A stretch of 64,000 nt of DNA from Paraburkholderia sp. Ac-20340 (GCF_017104965.1 NZ_JAAGPR010000032.1:1-64000), one strand, 5' to 3'; positions 52,075-61,585 are shown, counted from the stretch's first letter. Made by a program: numbers and translations. The notes: a model not told the origin generated them from the letters alone.

Positions 52075-52956
52075 TCAGCTTTCAAGCGCCTCCGCGAGAA
52101 AATCGATCAACGCCGTCACGCGCCGGCCAGGCGATTCTGCGGGATAGACGGCGTACAGATCGACGTGATCCGCTACAAAGTTATCGAGCACGGTTTCGAG
52201 CGTGCCTACGGCCAGCTCGGCGCGGATGTCCCAGCGGTTTTTGATGATGACCCCCAGCCCTGCCACGGCCCACTCGCGCAATACTCCACCGTCGCTCGCC
52301 TGACGGTCGCCCGACACTTTCACGTTGTGCGGTTTGCCATCCACGACGAATGGCCAGCTTGCCAATGGCGCGCCTGGGCGTGCAAGAATGAGGCAATTGT
52401 GTCCGCCAAGGTCGTCGGGCGTGACCGGCTTGGTGCGCTCTCGCCAATAAGCCGGCGACGCACACACGAGCCGCTCGCCGCGCACAAGAAGTCGGGCAAA
52501 TAGGCCGGAATCCGCGAGCGGGCCATTGCGCAGCGCAAGGTCGATATTTTCATCGATAAGATTGGCGGTACTGTCGCTCAACACCAGGCTCATATGAATC
52601 CCTGGGTGAAGCGCCTGGAACTGATCCAGCAGTGGGCGCAACTGGGTGCGACCGAAATCGTTCGTGGCGGTTACACGAATCGGCCCACTTAGCGGCCCCT
52701 CGTCGTTGAGTCCCGCAACGGCCGCATCCCATTGCGCAACGATGCGTCGCGCGGTTTCGAGCAACTGCAAACCTTCGTGCGTGAACACCAGGCGACGTGT
52801 CGAGCGCGTAATCAGCGTGGCCCCGAATTCTTCCTCCAATTGCTTGACCGCCAACGTGACCGATGACGGCGCGATGGCTCGCTGCCGGGCAACGGCAGAA
52901 AAATTTCCGACCTCCGCGACCTCGATCAGCATCCTCAATGCGTCGATCCTGTCCAT
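52075..52956 (-). CDS. LysR-family regulator next to a flavodoxin-like oxidoreductase
   Basis: The 293-residue product has the HTH GNFSAVARQRAIAPSSVTLAVKQLEEEFGATLITR and an effector domain with GPIRVTATNDFGRTQLRPLLDQF and VAGLGVIIKNRWDIR, of the CrgA-like group. It is divergent from the oxidoreductase gene starting at 53072, 115 bases away, and probably controls it. Confidence 0.9.
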   Translation of the reverse strand: MDRIDALRMLIEVAEVGNFSAVARQRAIAPSSVTLAVKQLEEEFGATLITRSTRRLVFTHEGLQLLETARRIVAQWDAAVAGLNDEGPLSGPIRVTATNDFGRTQLRPLLDQFQALHPGIHMSLVLSDSTANLIDENIDLALRNGPLADSGLFARLLVRGERLVCASPAYWRERTKPVTPDDLGGHNCLILARPGAPLASWPFVVDGKPHNVKVSGDRQASDGGVLREWAVAGLGVIIKNRWDIRAELAVGTLETVLDNFVADHVDLYAVYPAESPGRRVTALIDFLAEALES

Positions 52957-53071
52957 CTTTTGAATTACTCGTAAAGTGAATTGGATTCCGGCTGATTATC
53001 AGATGTCGGCCGGCTCAGTATAGTTGCGACAGCTTCCCCCCATTTTTCACGCTGTTTGCGCTCCCTTTTCC

Positions 53072-53701
53072 ATGAAAACGCTAGTCATCATTGCTCACCC
53101 CGACATCGAACATTCGCGCGGCAACAGGGCCCTGCGCGACGCCATCGCGCACGATCCGAACGTGACCGTGCGCGAACTCTACAAGCTCTATCCCGACTTC
53201 AGGATTGACGCCGCGCTGGAGCAACAACTGATCCGCGAGCATGGCAACATCGTGCTCCAGTTTCCAATGTACTGGTACAACTGCCCGCCTCTTCTGAAGA
53301 AATGGCTCGATGATGTCATTAATGACACGTTGTTCGGCAGCGCGCCAGAAAAGTCGCTGGTTCTGAAGGGGCGCACGCTTCAGCTCGCCGTCACGATTGG
53401 CCGCGTCAGCGAGCGCTATTTCCCACCCACGCGTGATTACGTCTGGGCGGACGACGTGGCGCGCCCCTATCTCAAGCCCGAACTACTCGACCGTCACGGA
53501 ACGGACATCGTCGAAGTCCTGCTAACGCCATTCGAGCAGACCGCACACCTCGCGGGCATGGAATATGGCCACCCGTTCGTTACGTATAACGTGGGACCAC
53601 TCGCGCGGATGGGGTCGATCAACGATCAGGACATGCTCGCACGTGCACAGGAATACCTGCAACTATTGCAACGCCTTGATCCGGTCACACAGGAAGCCTG
53701 A
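53072..53701 (+). CDS. Flavodoxin-like NAD(P)H oxidoreductase, KefF/MdaB type
   Basis: The product is 209 residues from ATG 53072, directly before the conserved MKTLVIIAHPDIEHSRGNRALRDAI; a 16-residue upstream extension is unlikely. It has the flavin-binding and dimer motif IVLQFPMYWYNCPPLLKKWLDDVI and a C-terminal AQEYLQLLQRL helix. Members reduce quinones and related electrophiles by two electrons; KefF also controls the KefC potassium channel. No kef gene is adjacent, so quinone reductase is the better reading. Confidence 0.88.
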   Translation: MKTLVIIAHPDIEHSRGNRALRDAIAHDPNVTVRELYKLYPDFRIDAALEQQLIREHGNIVLQFPMYWYNCPPLLKKWLDDVINDTLFGSAPEKSLVLKGRTLQLAVTIGRVSERYFPPTRDYVWADDVARPYLKPELLDRHGTDIVEVLLTPFEQTAHLAGMEYGHPFVTYNVGPLARMGSINDQDMLARAQEYLQLLQRLDPVTQEA

Positions 53702-53885
53702 TCGTTCGTCACATTTGAAAGAGCACGGCTTATCGTCAAGATGCCACCATTTTTCACAGTAATCCTTATCGATTGCCTTTAGCACCCAATTCTGAAAATG
53801 TCATTTTCCGAATACCCCATCGATAGGTCCCCCCTCGACGTTTAGTCTGGCAACCAAGGTCCCTTCCAAACACAGGAATGCTTGA

Positions 53886-54839
53886 ATGACAACGCGCGTT
53901 CCCTTCAAGGTCGCGGTGCTCGACGACTATCAGCAGGTCAGCCATAGCATGGCCGACTGGTCCCCGCTCAAGGGTTACGTCGACATCACGGTATTCGACG
54001 ATCATCTTGCAGACCCGGATGCAGTAGCCGCCCGCCTGTTCCCCTTTGACGTCGTCTGCGTGATGCGTGAACGCACACCATTACCGCGTCACATCCTCGC
54101 CCGTCTACCCAATCTGAAACTGATCGTCTCAACGGGCGCGGGCAACGCCTCGATTGATGAAGCTGCGGCGGCAGCGTTCGGCATCGAGGTCTGCCATACG
54201 CGTTACTGGTCCACGCCGACGATCGAATTCACGTGGGCCCTGATTCTTTCCATGGCCCGCAATCTTCCACGCGAACATCAATCGCTGCGCGATGGCGGCT
54301 GGCAGGTTTCGGTCGGCGATGAAATTGCCGGCAAGACACTCGGACTGCTTGGACTTGGCCGCGTAGGCTCCGCCGTTGCCCGGATCGGCCAGGCATTTGG
54401 CATGAACGTGATGGCCTGGAGCCAGAATCTGACCGTGCAAACCGCAGCGGAACACGATGTGAAGTATGTGACGAGAGACGCACTGTTCGAGCACTCGGAC
54501 TTTCTCTCGATCCATGTGCGCCTGAGCCCTCGCACACAACATCTCGTCGGGGTGCCGGAACTGGCGCGGATGAAATCGACAAGTCGGCTGATCAACACGT
54601 CTCGCGGCCCCATCGTCGATGCCACCGCGCTGGTCCATGCGCTCGAATCGGGCGCCATCGCCGGCGCCGCGCTGGATGTCTACGATATCGAGCCACCGCC
54701 CGCACAACATCCGTTGCGCACGCTGCCAAATGTACTCGCGACGCCACACATCGGCTACGTATCGAACGAACTGTACCGGACGTTCTATAGCGATACCGTA
54801 CAACACATCGGGAACTGGCTCGAACGCAGTCGACCGTGA
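53886..54839 (+). CDS. D-isomer-specific 2-hydroxyacid dehydrogenase
   Basis: The 317-residue product has an N-terminal substrate domain (VAVLDDYQQVSHSMADW), NAD-binding GLLGLGRVGSAVARIG and the triad in INTSRGP (Arg), YDIEPP (Glu) and ATPHIGYV (His). It reduces 2-keto acids or oxidises D-2-hydroxyacids. It precedes the second ChrR-like cupin gene by 70 bases, echoing the presence of a 2-hydroxyacid dehydrogenase in the region of the first copy. Confidence 0.9.
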   Translation: MTTRVPFKVAVLDDYQQVSHSMADWSPLKGYVDITVFDDHLADPDAVAARLFPFDVVCVMRERTPLPRHILARLPNLKLIVSTGAGNASIDEAAAAAFGIEVCHTRYWSTPTIEFTWALILSMARNLPREHQSLRDGGWQVSVGDEIAGKTLGLLGLGRVGSAVARIGQAFGMNVMAWSQNLTVQTAAEHDVKYVTRDALFEHSDFLSIHVRLSPRTQHLVGVPELARMKSTSRLINTSRGPIVDATALVHALESGAIAGAALDVYDIEPPPAQHPLRTLPNVLATPHIGYVSNELYRTFYSDTVQHIGNWLERSRP

Positions 54840-54909
54840 ATTCATGGGCAAACCTCGACGTCGCATCCAGGTCTGCGACGCCCGTTTAACGTTGAAGAAG
54901 GACTCAATC

Positions 54910-55452
54910 ATGACTGAAGCAAGCACCCGAAAGCCGGACGAACAGGCCATTGCCTATCAGCACGCGCAACCGGCCGACATGGTCGCCGACATCGTGCATC
55001 CCGGCGTGCTCGATACGTGGCTCGAAGACGATCACCTGTGGGTTCCCACGACGAAAACCGTTTCGTTCAAACCGCTGCTGTTGAGCGCCAGCCAGGGGTA
55101 CTACGTCAACCTGCTGCGCGTGCGTCAGTCCGGCATTCTCTCGCGCCATTGCCATACGGGCCCGGTGCATGCCATGGTCCTGCGTGGACGCTGGTACTAC
55201 CTAGAACACGACTGGGTCGCCGAGCAAGGCTCCTACGCTCATGAACCCGCGGGCGAAACGCATACGCTCTACGTGCCCGAGGAAGTCGATGAAATGATTA
55301 CGTGGTTCCATGTCACTGGCGGCTACACCTACGTCGATCCTCAAGGTGTCGCGCTGGGTTACGAAGATGTATTCACGAAGATCGATGCTGCCCGTAGGCA
55401 CTACGAATCGATTGGTTTGGGTGCGGACTATGTCAAACGGTTCATCCGCTGA
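54910..55452 (+). CDS. ChrR-like cupin, 2,4'-dihydroxyacetophenone dioxygenase family (copy 2)
   Basis: The product is 180 residues from ATG 54910 with AGAAGGA upstream. It shares a long conserved core with the copy at 32610-33131: SQGYxxNLLRVRxSGxLSRH, GRWxYLEHDW, GETHTLYVP and GYEDVFTKID. Metal ligands are probably the histidines of SRHCHTGPVHAMV and the Glu/His of GETHTL. It lies between a 2-hydroxyacid dehydrogenase and an alpha/beta hydrolase gene. The reaction is not known; oxygenative C-C cleavage is the family precedent. Confidence 0.78.
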   Translation: MTEASTRKPDEQAIAYQHAQPADMVADIVHPGVLDTWLEDDHLWVPTTKTVSFKPLLLSASQGYYVNLLRVRQSGILSRHCHTGPVHAMVLRGRWYYLEHDWVAEQGSYAHEPAGETHTLYVPEEVDEMITWFHVTGGYTYVDPQGVALGYEDVFTKIDAARRHYESIGLGADYVKRFIR

Positions 55453-55496
55453 ATGATGCCGGCACCACCACAGTGCCCTGAACAGAGTTCTTGATC

Positions 55497-56309
55497 ATGC
55501 AAAGAAAGACTATAAACGTAGACGGCGTCGCCGCGAGCTATCTCACTGCAGGCGATGCCGGCCCCGTCGTGCTGATGCTTCACGGCACGTACTGGAGCCG
55601 CGTATGGCAACCCGTTATCGACGATATGGCTGCTGCGGGCTTGCGCCCCATCGCCGTGGATCTGCCTGGATTCGGCCGCTCGGCGGGCGAACTGAGCGTC
55701 GCCGACGCCTCGATTCCCGCACTCGCGGACTGGGTGGTGCGCTTCGCCCACGCGCTCGGCATCAGCGGACCTGTCGGCGTGGCGGGACATGACATCGGTG
55801 GCGGTATCGCACAGCATCTGCTGGTTGACGGCAAGCTCGAGGTAAGCCGCCTCGCGCTCATGAACGCCGTCATGTTCGACTCGTGGCCGGTGCCCGGCGT
55901 CGCGCGTTTTCGCGATCCCGCAGTCGCCGCCGCCACGACGCCGGCTGACATCCTTGCGGCGCGACGCAAGTCGGTCATCACAGCGCTCGCGCGCCCCGCA
56001 TCGGAAGCGGAGATCGTCGAATACCTGGATCCATGGACCGAACCGCGCGTCGCCCGTTCATGGCTGGCGTTGGCCGGCGCGGCATACAGCCACTTTACGA
56101 TGGACCTGGTGCCCGCGCTGCGCACCTCCAGCGTGCCCAAACTGCTGATCTGGGGCGAAGACGACAGCTTCCAGCTCGTCGAGCATGCGCAGCGCTTCGT
56201 GAATGAAATGCCTCACAGCCGGCTCCTGCGGATTCCCGCCGCCGGTCACATCCCGACCGAGAACGACCCCAGGACGATTGCAAACGCGCTGGTCGACTCC
56301 TTCCGTTGA
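55497..56309 (+). CDS. Alpha/beta hydrolase, dehalogenase/epoxide hydrolase-like
   Basis: The product is 270 residues from ATG 55497; a TTG at 55491 is less likely. It has LMLHGTYWS (oxyanion hole), VDLPGFGRSAG, the nucleophile elbow GHDIGG with D99, the acid in WGEDDSF and the histidine in AAGHIPTENDP. An aspartate nucleophile is typical of haloalkane dehalogenases and epoxide hydrolases rather than serine esterases. It is downstream of the cupin gene by 44 bases and may act on the same compound. The substrate is unknown. Confidence 0.88.
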   Translation: MQRKTINVDGVAASYLTAGDAGPVVLMLHGTYWSRVWQPVIDDMAAAGLRPIAVDLPGFGRSAGELSVADASIPALADWVVRFAHALGISGPVGVAGHDIGGGIAQHLLVDGKLEVSRLALMNAVMFDSWPVPGVARFRDPAVAAATTPADILAARRKSVITALARPASEAEIVEYLDPWTEPRVARSWLALAGAAYSHFTMDLVPALRTSSVPKLLIWGEDDSFQLVEHAQRFVNEMPHSRLLRIPAAGHIPTENDPRTIANALVDSFR

Positions 56310-56359
56310 GCACGAACAGGCCGCTCCGGAATTGGGGCGGCCGCCGCCCTGCCCGCGGT

Positions 56360-57637
56360 TCACCGCACGTCGCGCTTTGCCGTGGCGCCGCTCTCTGCGC
56401 GCTCATTTTGCTCGATGATTTTCACGATTTCAGCGTCGGCCTGCGCGCCAACCCTGGCGAAGACATCCGTCTGATAGTTCGTGTTCACCGCGGCTCCCAA
56501 CTGCGTGCCCGAGTCGTCATGAGCGTCCACTTCGACCTGCATGGAAAGGCCGATACGCAGCGGATGCGCTTCGAGTTCGCGCGGATCGAGTTGCACACGC
56601 ACCGGCAGGCGCTGCACGATCTTGATCCAGTTCCCGGTGGCGTTCTGCGCGGGCAACACTGAGAATGCACTGCCCGTCCCCGCTGAAAAGCCCAGCACGT
56701 GGCCGTGATACTTCACACTGGAACCGTAGACATCAGCGCTCAGCGTAACGGGCTGCCCCACACGCATATGACGCAACTGAACCTCCTTGAAGTTCGCATC
56801 GACCCACACGCCGTCGAGCGGTACGATAGCCATGAGCGGCGTGCCCGCTGCAACGCGCTGGCCGACCTGCACAGAGCGGCGCGCGACGTAGCCCGTGACC
56901 GGCGCTGGCAAGGTGTCGCGCGCATAGGCGAGGTACGCGTCGCGTACTTTCGCTGCTGCGGCCTGCACATCGGGATGCTGTTCGATTGTGGTGCGATCCG
57001 TGAGCGCGCGATTGGCCGCTTCCTGTTGACGCGCCGCATCCAGCGCGGCCTGCGCGCCATGGACCGCGTCACGGGCGTGCGCGATATCCTCGTCCGATAC
57101 GGCTCCGGTGCCTGCAACCGCCTGGCGGCGCTTGAGGTCGTCGACGGCGCGCGCAAGATCGGACTCGCGCTGCGCGACCGTCGCCGCATAAAAGTCGTTG
57201 TTGGCATAGAGGCCGCTCACCTGGCGCACCGTCTTGCCGAGCGTGGCCTGCGCGTTCTGCAGCGCGATGGCCGCGTCGGCGGGATCGAGCTTCACCACCG
57301 GGTCACCGGTCTTCACGATCTGTGTGTCGTCGGCGTTGACGGCAACCACGGTGCCCGTTACCAGCGGCGTGATCTGGACGAGATTCCCGCTCACGTAGGC
57401 GTCATCAGTCGACTCGTAAAAGCGCCCAACGCTGTAGTAGTAAGCGCTCCACGCCGCGCCGGCGGCGACCACCGCGCCCACCAGCAATGCAAGCAGGCGC
57501 TTGCGCGTTGACCGGTTCGCGCCAGCCGGCGGCACCTCGTTGTCCAGCGCAACTGGCGCACCGGTTGCTTTAACTTGCTCTGCCTGCACGGCCCCGGTGT
57601 TCGTCGACGTGCGCTCTGCCTGGATGGTATCGATCAT
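56360..57637 (-). CDS. EmrA-type membrane fusion protein of an MFS tripartite pump
   Basis: The 425-residue product has an N-terminal cytoplasmic segment, one membrane helix (LLALLVGAVVAAGAAWSAYYY, about 49-69), then YESTDDAYVSGNLVQITPLVTGTV, the lipoyl half characteristic of EmrA/HlyD proteins, a long coiled-coil hairpin, and DTLPAPVTGYVARRSVQVGQ with the second half. It connects the EmrB-like transporter to the outer-membrane channel. It is the last gene of the unit, 38 bases after the channel gene. Confidence 0.92.
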   Translation of the reverse strand: MIDTIQAERTSTNTGAVQAEQVKATGAPVALDNEVPPAGANRSTRKRLLALLVGAVVAAGAAWSAYYYSVGRFYESTDDAYVSGNLVQITPLVTGTVVAVNADDTQIVKTGDPVVKLDPADAAIALQNAQATLGKTVRQVSGLYANNDFYAATVAQRESDLARAVDDLKRRQAVAGTGAVSDEDIAHARDAVHGAQAALDAARQQEAANRALTDRTTIEQHPDVQAAAAKVRDAYLAYARDTLPAPVTGYVARRSVQVGQRVAAGTPLMAIVPLDGVWVDANFKEVQLRHMRVGQPVTLSADVYGSSVKYHGHVLGFSAGTGSAFSVLPAQNATGNWIKIVQRLPVRVQLDPRELEAHPLRIGLSMQVEVDAHDDSGTQLGAAVNTNYQTDVFARVGAQADAEIVKIIEQNERAESGATAKRDVR

Positions 57638-57675
57638 TTCCGTACTCCTAAGTGTGACTGGATCAATCGTGCCGC

Positions 57676-59166
57676 TTAGCGCGCAGCAACGACAGGATTC
57701 GATTGCAGGGTTGCGTCATTCGACGTATCCACATAACCGCCGCCCAGCGAGGCCGCCAGCGCGATCTGCGCGTCGCGGCGGCCCATCTGCAGGTTGGCCA
57801 CTGTGTCGTCCGCATCGAGCACATTCATGTCGGCGTTGAGCACGGTGAGCTGGTTCGTCAGGCCCGCCTGGTACTGTTTGAGCGCAAGTCCATCGGCTTG
57901 CCGCGCGGCCTGTTGTGCGGTCTGTGCGTCGACTAGCTGTGCATCGCTCGAACGGATCTGCGCCATCTGCGTCGCCACCTGACTCAGCGCCGAAACCAGC
58001 GTCTGGTCATAGCCCGCCACGGCAGCGTCGAATTCGGCATAGCGGCCCTTCAACTGCGCGCGCAGCGCTCCACCGTCCAGGATAGGCAGATGGACCGCCG
58101 GGCCGGCAGAAGCCGTACGACTCGCCGCCGTAAGCAGGCGCCCAAAGCCGAATGCGTCCAGACCGATGGCGGCGCTCAGGTTGATGTCCGGATAGAACTC
58201 TGCTTTCGCTTCCTTTACTTCATGCGTAAGCGCATCGACGCGCCAGCGCGCGGCGACGATGTCGGGGCGGCGGCTCACCAGATCGGCCGGCAGGTTATCC
58301 GGCAAGCGCACTTCGTCGCCCGCACCCAGTGCGGGCCGCCCGATCGCCAGCCCGCGGTCCGGACCTTCACCCATCAGCGCCGCCAGTTGATAGCGTGTGA
58401 CGACAATGCTGCCTTCGAGCGCCGCAAGCCGCGCTTTTCTCGTCGCGAGATTCGCCTGTGCGGTCTTGCGTTCGACCTCGGTATCGAGGCCCGTCGCGAT
58501 GCGCCCCGCAGTAATGCTGTCGATCTGCTCGCGCCGCGCGACTTCCTGTTGCGCGATATCACGCAGCGCATATTGCAGCGCAAGCTGGTTATACGTGCGG
58601 GCGATCGATTCGCTCAACGTGATACGCACCATCTCGGCGTCCGCGCGGCTCGCCTGGGTCTGCGATACCGCCGCCTTGAGCGCTTCGCGGTTCTTGCCCC
58701 ACAGATCGAGATCGTAAGAGGCCGAGAGCAGCCCCTTGCTCTCGGTCTGCCACGAACCGGCGTATGGTGGCGGCACCAGCGCCGTGCCGCTGTACTGCTG
58801 GCGCGTGAGCGAGTAGCTCGCATCCACTTGCGGCAACGTGCTTGCCTTTGCCGTTTCGCTGTAGGCCTCGGCGGCCGCGACACGGGCGCGTGCCTGGTCG
58901 ATCGTCGGGCTGTTCTTGAGCGCCTCGGCAATGAGTGCCTTCAGCTGCGCGTCGCCAAACTGGTCGGTCCAATCCGCCGACGGCCAGCGGCCACTCGCAG
59001 CGGGCAGGCTCTGCTGCGTCTCGTACTGCTGTGGTGTCGCGAGTTGCCGGTCATCGTGAATGCCGGCGTAGTTGGCACAGGCGGAAACGACGGCGGCACA
59101 GAGAACCGATAGCGTGAGCTTGATCGCGCGGATCCCGTGGTTCGACATGGAATTCTGCTTTTTCAT
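57676..59166 (-). CDS. Outer-membrane efflux lipoprotein, OprM/NodT family
   Basis: The product is 496 residues if started at ATG 59166; ATG 59148 is an alternative. The lipoprotein signal peptide ends in VVSAC with C30. OEP repeats follow with ATYDLDLWGKNREALK-like helices and KAEFYPDINLSAAIGLDAFGF. It is the channel of the Emr-type pump and lies between the MarR gene and the fusion protein gene. A partial copy of the MarR operator motif lies at 59169-59185, directly upstream of its start. Confidence 0.92.
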   Translation of the reverse strand: MKKQNSMSNHGIRAIKLTLSVLCAAVVSACANYAGIHDDRQLATPQQYETQQSLPAASGRWPSADWTDQFGDAQLKALIAEALKNSPTIDQARARVAAAEAYSETAKASTLPQVDASYSLTRQQYSGTALVPPPYAGSWQTESKGLLSASYDLDLWGKNREALKAAVSQTQASRADAEMVRITLSESIARTYNQLALQYALRDIAQQEVARREQIDSITAGRIATGLDTEVERKTAQANLATRKARLAALEGSIVVTRYQLAALMGEGPDRGLAIGRPALGAGDEVRLPDNLPADLVSRRPDIVAARWRVDALTHEVKEAKAEFYPDINLSAAIGLDAFGFGRLLTAASRTASAGPAVHLPILDGGALRAQLKGRYAEFDAAVAGYDQTLVSALSQVATQMAQIRSSDAQLVDAQTAQQAARQADGLALKQYQAGLTNQLTVLNADMNVLDADDTVANLQMGRRDAQIALAASLGGGYVDTSNDATLQSNPVVAAR

Positions 59167-59168
59167 TT

Positions 59169-59185
59169 TCTGACTCGTCAGATAT
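59169..59185. promoter_or_regulatory. Partial copy of the MarR operator motif
   Basis: TCTGA-CTCG-TCAGATAT repeats the core TCTGA-N4-TCAGATAT of the perfect palindrome at 61340-61367. It overlaps the ribosome-binding region of the channel gene. It may allow separate control of the last two pump genes. Confidence 0.45.
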
Positions 59186-59234
59186 TTAATCAAAAAAAAG
59201 CGAGATCCGTGTCCCGCCGTCGATACGTCAACGA

Positions 59235-59672
59235 TCACTCGCCGATAAACTTGCGCAGCAGGCGACCGAGTTCCTCGAATTCACTGCGGCTGAAATTGCG
59301 CAGTCGTGCATTGAGCACCGGCGGCACGATTTCCGGAATCTGCGTGGCCATGGCCTCCCCTTGCTTCGTCAGGCTCAGGTTGACCACGCGGCGATCCTCG
59401 ACACTGCGCGAGCGCACCAGCAAACCCTTCGCTTCGAGCTTGTCGAGCATACGCGTCATCAGTCCTGTGTCGATTCCGAGCAGCTTCGAAAGCTCGAACG
59501 GCGTGGAGGCAATGCCGCGTTGCAGCGAAAGCACAATACCCATCTGCTGGCTGGAGATGTCGAGATCCTTGAGTGCTGTATCCAACTCCGATGCGATCAG
59601 ATTGCGGGCCTTTGTGAGCGAGAATCCGATGCTCTGGGTCAGCTTGAAGTTGGATGAGGTGTAGTGATCCAT
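59235..59672 (-). CDS. MarR-family regulator embedded in the efflux operon
   Basis: The product is 145 residues from ATG 59672; the longer open frame to 59786 overlaps the upstream gene without support. The winged HTH is TPFELSKLLGIDTGLMTRMLDKLEAKGLLVRSRSVEDRRVVNLSLTKQG, with the DRR wing typical of MarR. It is encoded between the transporter and channel genes of the pump it probably represses, as EmrR does for emrAB. A half site TCAGATA lies upstream at 59713-59719. Confidence 0.9.
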   Translation of the reverse strand: MDHYTSSNFKLTQSIGFSLTKARNLIASELDTALKDLDISSQQMGIVLSLQRGIASTPFELSKLLGIDTGLMTRMLDKLEAKGLLVRSRSVEDRRVVNLSLTKQGEAMATQIPEIVPPVLNARLRNFSRSEFEELGRLLRKFIGE

Positions 59673-59754
59673 GACATGCTCCGTGTTGTTGTTAAAAACA
59701 ATAGCTGCATAGTCAGATAATGTCAAGAAAGAATCTGCCCGCTTAGTCCGACGC

Positions 59755-61311
59755 TCAATGGCCGCCGGGCGCGCCTGCGCTTGCACCTTTCGTGGGTCGG
59801 GTCACCCAGATCAGAGGAATGATGAGGATAAAGATCACCGCTGAAAGCCAGAAAATATCGTTCAAGCCGAGCATCGTCGCCTGAGCGGTCACCGACCTCT
59901 CGAAGAAAGCGAGCGCACTGGGCTGACTCGCTCCGAGCGTCGTCTGGAGATTGCCGATAGCGTCAGCAAAAGTCGGGTTGTTGACACTCGCCTGCTCCGC
60001 CAGCCGCGCGTGATGCAGGATCGTGCGATTGTTCCAACCGGTGCTGACAAGCGACGTGCCCACCGCCCCCGCGAATATCCGTACGAAGTTTGACAGACCC
60101 GCTGCGGCCGGAATTTTTTCCGGCGGCAGGCCCGAGAGAATTATCGCGGTGAGCGGCGTAAAAAACAGTGCGGTCGGAATACCCTGCAACAAGGTCGGCA
60201 GCACGAGCGTGAAGCGATCGACATCGGTGTTGTAGTGGGAGCGCATGAAGAACACCGCAGCGAACCCGACGAATGCGAGCGTGGCCAGCACACGCGCGTC
60301 CGAGCGCGGCATGATCTTGCCCAGCACAGGCGCGAGGATCACCGCGAAGATGCCAAGCGGCGCTGTGGCCAGCCCTGCGTCCACGGCGCGATAGCCAAGG
60401 AAGCCCTGAATCCATTGGGGCAGTATCACCAGATTGGCGAAAAACACGGCATACGCTACGGATATCGCAAGAGTGCCACCAAGAAAATTGCGCCCCTGGA
60501 AGAGCCGCAGATTGACGATCGGCCGCGCGTCGGTCAACTCCCAGATCAGGAAGAAGACGAACGCAATCGCGGCAACGATGCCAAGCGCCCAGATCACCGG
60601 GGAGCTGAACCAGTCCAGGTCCTTGCCCTTGTCCAGCATGACCTGCAACGATCCGACCCAGACGATCAGCGAGATCAGGCCCACCTTGTCGATCGGCAGT
60701 TTGCGCGCCGGCGTCTCCCGGTCGCGGTAGATCGCCCAGATCGCGGCTGCCGCGAACAGGCCCACTGGTACGTTGATGTAAAAAATCCACGACCAGCTAT
60801 AACTGTCGGTGATCCAGCCACCCAGTGCCGGTCCGGCGATCGGGCCGACCGTGGCGGTCATCGCCCAAAGCGAGAGCGCGCTCGAACTCTTTTCCTTCGG
60901 GAACGAGGCGAGTAGCAAGGCCTGCGAAAGCGGCACGAGCGGCCCCGCCACGGCGCCCTGCACCACGCGCGCCGCGAGCAGTACGAACAGGTTCGGCGCG
61001 AGTCCGCACGCCGCCGAGGAGAGCACGAATAGCAGAATGGCCCAGACGAACAGGCGCACCTGCCCGACACGCTGCGTCAGCCAACCGGTGAGTGGGATCG
61101 CCACGGCGTTGGCAGCTGAAAAAAGTGTGATGACCCACGTCCCTTCATCTACCGACACGCCAAGGTTGCCCGAGAGCGTCGGGATCGCAACGTTTGCAAT
61201 CGAAGAATCGAGCACGTTCATGAAGGTGGCAAGCGCGACGGCGAATGTGCCGATAGCGAATCGCGCCCCCGTAAGTGGCGCGGGCGAACCGGCCGGCTGG
61301 GAAGAGTTCAT
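59755..61311 (-). CDS. DHA2-family MFS multidrug transporter, EmrB-like
   Basis: The 518-residue product has 14 predicted helices, LATFMNVLDSSIANVAIPTL in helix 1, GWLTQRVGQVRLFV (motif A), GPALGGWITDSYSWSWIFYINVPVG (motif C and helix 5-6 signature) and a final amphipathic tail. It is the inner-membrane component of the Emr-type pump and the first gene of the unit, followed by marR, channel and fusion protein genes. A perfect palindromic operator lies 29 bases upstream of its ATG. Hydrophobic drugs or uncouplers are typical substrates. Confidence 0.93.
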   Translation of the reverse strand: MNSSQPAGSPAPLTGARFAIGTFAVALATFMNVLDSSIANVAIPTLSGNLGVSVDEGTWVITLFSAANAVAIPLTGWLTQRVGQVRLFVWAILLFVLSSAACGLAPNLFVLLAARVVQGAVAGPLVPLSQALLLASFPKEKSSSALSLWAMTATVGPIAGPALGGWITDSYSWSWIFYINVPVGLFAAAAIWAIYRDRETPARKLPIDKVGLISLIVWVGSLQVMLDKGKDLDWFSSPVIWALGIVAAIAFVFFLIWELTDARPIVNLRLFQGRNFLGGTLAISVAYAVFFANLVILPQWIQGFLGYRAVDAGLATAPLGIFAVILAPVLGKIMPRSDARVLATLAFVGFAAVFFMRSHYNTDVDRFTLVLPTLLQGIPTALFFTPLTAIILSGLPPEKIPAAAGLSNFVRIFAGAVGTSLVSTGWNNRTILHHARLAEQASVNNPTFADAIGNLQTTLGASQPSALAFFERSVTAQATMLGLNDIFWLSAVIFILIIPLIWVTRPTKGASAGAPGGH

Positions 61312-61339
61312 CTTCTGTCTCGCGTCAGGTTACTGAATC

Positions 61340-61367
61340 GCATATATCTGACTTATCAGATATATGC
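61340..61367. promoter_or_regulatory. Perfect 28-bp palindrome, probable MarR operator
   Basis: GCATATATCTGA and TCAGATATATGC are exact reverse complements with a four-base spacer (CTTA). The element sits 29 bases upstream of the emrB-like start, in promoter position. Length and symmetry fit a MarR dimer site. Related sequences recur at 59169-59185 and 59713-59719, both inside the same operon. Confidence 0.8.
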
Positions 61368-61585
61368 GCAAAAAAATTGGGCCTGTCCCATCCCCCGGTT
61401 TTCTCAGCGGCTTGTCCGGATCAATGCCCTCCGCCAACTCGTGCGGCGACGCACGCGTCACCTCACAAATCTCTGACCCGCACTATATTTGACTTTGCAG
61501 TTATTTTCAAGATTTTATCGATGTACACGACTTCGGGTCGAGGCCATGTACATCGCCACGTCAGTTGCAAACAACAGGACTGAAA

